DNA from: Rhodospirillaceae bacterium
GTDB lineage: Bacteria > Pseudomonadota > Alphaproteobacteria > UBA8366 > GCA-2717185
DNA length: 8,418 nucleotides
Direction: 5' to 3'
NCBI GenBank assembly: GCA_028817685.1
Contig: JAPPPC010000337.1
Span: forward strand, 1 to 8,418
Every line of letters starts with the position of its first letter. Positions within the stretch are counted from its first letter, which is position 1. Both the position numbers and the translations under genes were made by a program. The notes under the pieces were generated by a model that saw only the letters and a list, made by a program, of their open reading frames with translations, was not told where the DNA came from and did no database searches. Below, piece after piece: positions 6,439 to 8,418 of the stretch.

Positions 6439-8418
6439 GCGATCGAATGGCCAATTCCGAAGATAAAGGGTTCGGGGTCGGCGCCGCCCTGCCGCGCAAG
6501 GAGGACAAGCGGTTTCTGCGCGGCAAGGGAATGTACGTCGCCGACGTCGATATCCCGGGAACCCTGGACGTCGCCTTCTTGCGCAGCGCCCACGCGCATG
6601 GCCGGCTGAGCGGGATCGAGATACCCGAAGGTATGGATGATCGGGTCTACACCGCGGCCGACCTGACGCGCGTCAATCCGGTCCGAGTCGAACCGTCGGT
6701 GCCGGGCTTCAAACCCGCTGACCATCATCCGCTCGCCACGGACAAGGTCCGCTTCGCCGGCGAATGCATCGCCGCCTGCCTGGGAGCCAACCGGGCCGAA
6801 GCGGAGGATCTGGCCGATGCGCTGACCGCGGATATCGAGGAACTGCCCGCCCTGCATGACCCCGTGGCAGCGCGCGAAGACCCGCCCGCCCTGCTGCATG
6901 AGGAATGGGGCGACAATGTCTACGTTCAGTTGGACATTTCCGGCGGCGACATCGACAGCGTGAGCGACGCGCCAATCGTGGTCACGCGGGATTACCGAAT
7001 GAACCGGCAATCCATCGCTCCTTTGGAACCCCGGGCGGTATTGGCCCATTGGGACGCGCGGGCGGAGGAGCTGGTTGTCTATCTGTCGACGCAGATTCCG
7101 CATCTGATGCGCACCGGTCTGTCGCAAATGCTGAACCTGCCGACCCACCAACTGCGCATCATTGCCCCCGACGTCGGCGGCGGGTTCGGCGGCAAGGCGC
7201 GGCTGATGCCGGAGGAGATCGTCGTCTGCGCCATCGCGCTCGATACCGGCAAGCCAGTCCGCTGGCTCGAAGACCGGCGCGAACACCTGATGGCCGCGCC
7301 CCAGGCGCGCGAGCATGTCTACCGGGTCACAGCCTATGCCGACAGTGACGGGATCATCCAGGGCATCGATGCGGAATTGACCGTCAATGCCGGCGCCTAC
7401 GCGCTGTGGCACTCGGGCCCTTTCATGGAAACCGGCATGGCGGCGCGAAACCTGACGGGCCCCTATCGGATCGAGCATATGCGCTGCCGCACCTGGACGG
7501 TGGCGACCAACAAGCCGCCCCTGGGCGTCTATCGCGGCGTTGCCCGGCCCGGCGCCTGTTTCGCCATCGAACGCACCATCGACGCGGTCGCCCGCGCCGT
7601 TGGCCGCGACCCGTTGGACGTGCGCATGGCCAACATGGTGCCGGCCGACCAAATGCCCTATGAGGCGGTCGGCGGCATGAAGTTCGACAATGGTGACTAT
7701 CCGGAAAGCGTGCGCCGTGCCGCGGATTTGGTGGGGTACGACGACATTCGCGCCCAACAAGGCGGAACGGCGGCCGACGGCCGGGTCTGGGGTGTCGGCC
7801 TGTCGAGCTACACCGAACAGACGGCGCATGGCGCGGCGGAATGGACCCGGCGCGGCTCGCCGATCATTCCCGGTTACGAAAGCGCGACGGCGCGGATCAA
7901 TCCGGATGGCACGCTGGTCCTGCTGGTCGGTATCCATTCGCACGGCCAGGGGATGGAGACGACCCTGGCCCAGGTCGCGTACGAGGAGCTGAGCATCCAT
8001 CCCGATGCGATCACGGTGAAGTTCGGCGACACGGCGATCTCGCCATTCGGTTTCGGGACCTTCGCCTCGCGCTCCATGGTGATGAGCGGCGGCGCCGTCT
8101 CCAACGCCTGTATCATCCTGCGGGAAAAGCTTGCGGCCATCGCCGCCCACCACTTGCAGGGTAACGCCGAACAGGTGCGGTTCGCCGATGGCGAAGCGCG
8201 GAGCGACGGCGGCTCGATCCCCATCGCGGAGCTTGCCCGCATCGCCCATCTACGCCAGGAGGGGCTGCCGGACGGCATGGATCCCACGCTCGATGCGACG
8301 GCAACCTACGAGCCGGACGAGTCGACTGGCGTCTTTTCCTACGCAACCCATGCCGCGGTCGTCGCAGTCGACCCGCATTCCGGCACGGTCGAACTGGTCG
8401 ATTACGCGGTGGTCGAGG
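6435..8418 (+). CDS. Second molybdopterin-binding large subunit of a xanthine dehydrogenase-family hydroxylase, 3'-truncated by the window edge (L2)
   Basis: The frame is open to the right edge, with 661 codons visible of an expected 760-800. It encodes a catalytic molybdenum subunit. Visible features are FGVGAALPRKEDKRFLRGKG at 13-32, LEPR at 197-200, DVGGGFGGK at 246-254, VYRGVARPGA at 365-374, HSHGQG at 501-506 and GDTAISPFGFGTFASR at 531-546. The window stops at VELVDYAVVE, just before the usual DCGR segment, so the catalytic glutamate region is out of view. The start GTG at 6435 overlaps the UbiD stop (GTGA), and its first codons, GTGAGCGAT, closely match the ATGAGCGAC starts of S2 and L1. 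An in-frame ATG at 6447 is the alternative and has a weak GAG ahead of it. L2 differs from L1 in the substrate loop and lacks the CoxL signature, so it should act on a different substrate. No medium or small subunit follows within view; M1-S1 are candidate partners. Confidence 0.9.
   Translation, partial: MSDRMANSEDKGFGVGAALPRKEDKRFLRGKGMYVADVDIPGTLDVAFLRSAHAHGRLSGIEIPEGMDDRVYTAADLTRVNPVRVEPSVPGFKPADHHPLATDKVRFAGECIAACLGANRAEAEDLADALTADIEELPALHDPVAAREDPPALLHEEWGDNVYVQLDISGGDIDSVSDAPIVVTRDYRMNRQSIAPLEPRAVLAHWDARAEELVVYLSTQIPHLMRTGLSQMLNLPTHQLRIIAPDVGGGFGGKARLMPEEIVVCAIALDTGKPVRWLEDRREHLMAAPQAREHVYRVTAYADSDGIIQGIDAELTVNAGAYALWHSGPFMETGMAARNLTGPYRIEHMRCRTWTVATNKPPLGVYRGVARPGACFAIERTIDAVARAVGRDPLDVRMANMVPADQMPYEAVGGMKFDNGDYPESVRRAADLVGYDDIRAQQGGTAADGRVWGVGLSSYTEQTAHGAAEWTRRGSPIIPGYESATARINPDGTLVLLVGIHSHGQGMETTLAQVAYEELSIHPDAITVKFGDTAISPFGFGTFASRSMVMSGGAVSNACIILREKLAAIAAHHLQGNAEQVRFADGEARSDGGSIPIAELARIAHLRQEGLPDGMDPTLDATATYEPDESTGVFSYATHAAVVAVDPHSGTVELVDYAVVE

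Noticed and set aside
6279..8249. Long minus-strand open frame (656 codons) opposite L2 and the UbiD end
   Set aside because: Same reason: it is the antisense shadow of L2, whose own frame carries clear molybdopterin-binding motifs.
2586..8418. Identity of either enzyme as aerobic CO dehydrogenase (CoxMSL)
   Set aside because: Neither large subunit has the Cys-Ser-Phe-Arg active-site loop that defines form I CoxL. L1 has YRSVGHPIG and L2 has YRGVARPGA at the corresponding place.
1..8418. CRISPR array, tRNA or rRNA gene, insertion sequence, terminator hairpin or promoter
   Set aside because: Reading through the window showed no regular repeat/spacer pattern, no RNA-gene hallmarks, no transposase and no intergenic space longer than about 10 bases that could hold a promoter or terminator.

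Overview
The window is a densely packed, single-strand (+) stretch of a catabolic-type gene cluster. It is coding from edge to edge; the largest gap between genes is about 10 bases. Base composition is GC-rich with strong G/C at third codon positions. That and the protein style (Cox-type molybdenum hydroxylases, MSD-type N-termini, ATGA overlaps) suggest a proteobacterium, perhaps an alphaproteobacterium. This is an inference from style, and nothing in the window fixes the taxonomy.

Layout, left to right: (1) the 3' part of an FAD-binding medium subunit (M1, 3-752); (2) a two-[2Fe-2S] small subunit (S1, 749-1225); (3) a complete FAD-binding medium subunit (M2, 1235-2104); (4) a second two-[2Fe-2S] small subunit (S2, 2101-2589); (5) a molybdopterin-binding large subunit of 795 residues (L1, 2586-4973); (6) a UbiD-family decarboxylase expected to use prenylated FMN (4984-6438); (7) the 5' part of a second, clearly different molybdopterin-binding large subunit (L2, 6435 to the right edge). 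The M1/S1, M2/S2, S2/L1 and UbiD/L2 junctions overlap by 4 bases (ATGA or GTGA), so these pairs are probably translationally coupled. Only the S1/M2 and L1/UbiD junctions are gapped, which divides the operon into three blocks: [..M1-S1], [M2-S2-L1] and [UbiD-L2].

Functionally, M2-S2-L1 is a self-sufficient xanthine dehydrogenase/CO dehydrogenase-superfamily hydroxylase: Mo active site, two iron-sulfur clusters, then FAD. M1-S1 is a second electron-transfer pair whose large subunit is either upstream of the window or is L2, on the far side of the UbiD gene. A hydroxylase oxidises an aromatic, heteroaromatic or aldehyde-type carbon with water as the oxygen donor. A UbiD enzyme reversibly decarboxylates aromatic, heteroaromatic or alpha,beta-unsaturated acids. 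Together they suggest a pathway that hydroxylates and decarboxylates a (hetero)aromatic acid, but the substrate cannot be read from the sequence. Neither large subunit has the CoxL active-site loop, so this is not an aerobic CO dehydrogenase.

No RNA gene, mobile element, repeat array, CRISPR, terminator or convincing promoter is visible. No maturation gene (XdhC/CoxF, CoxD/E/G, MocA type), no UbiX-type prenyltransferase for the UbiD cofactor, no transporter and no regulator lies inside the window.
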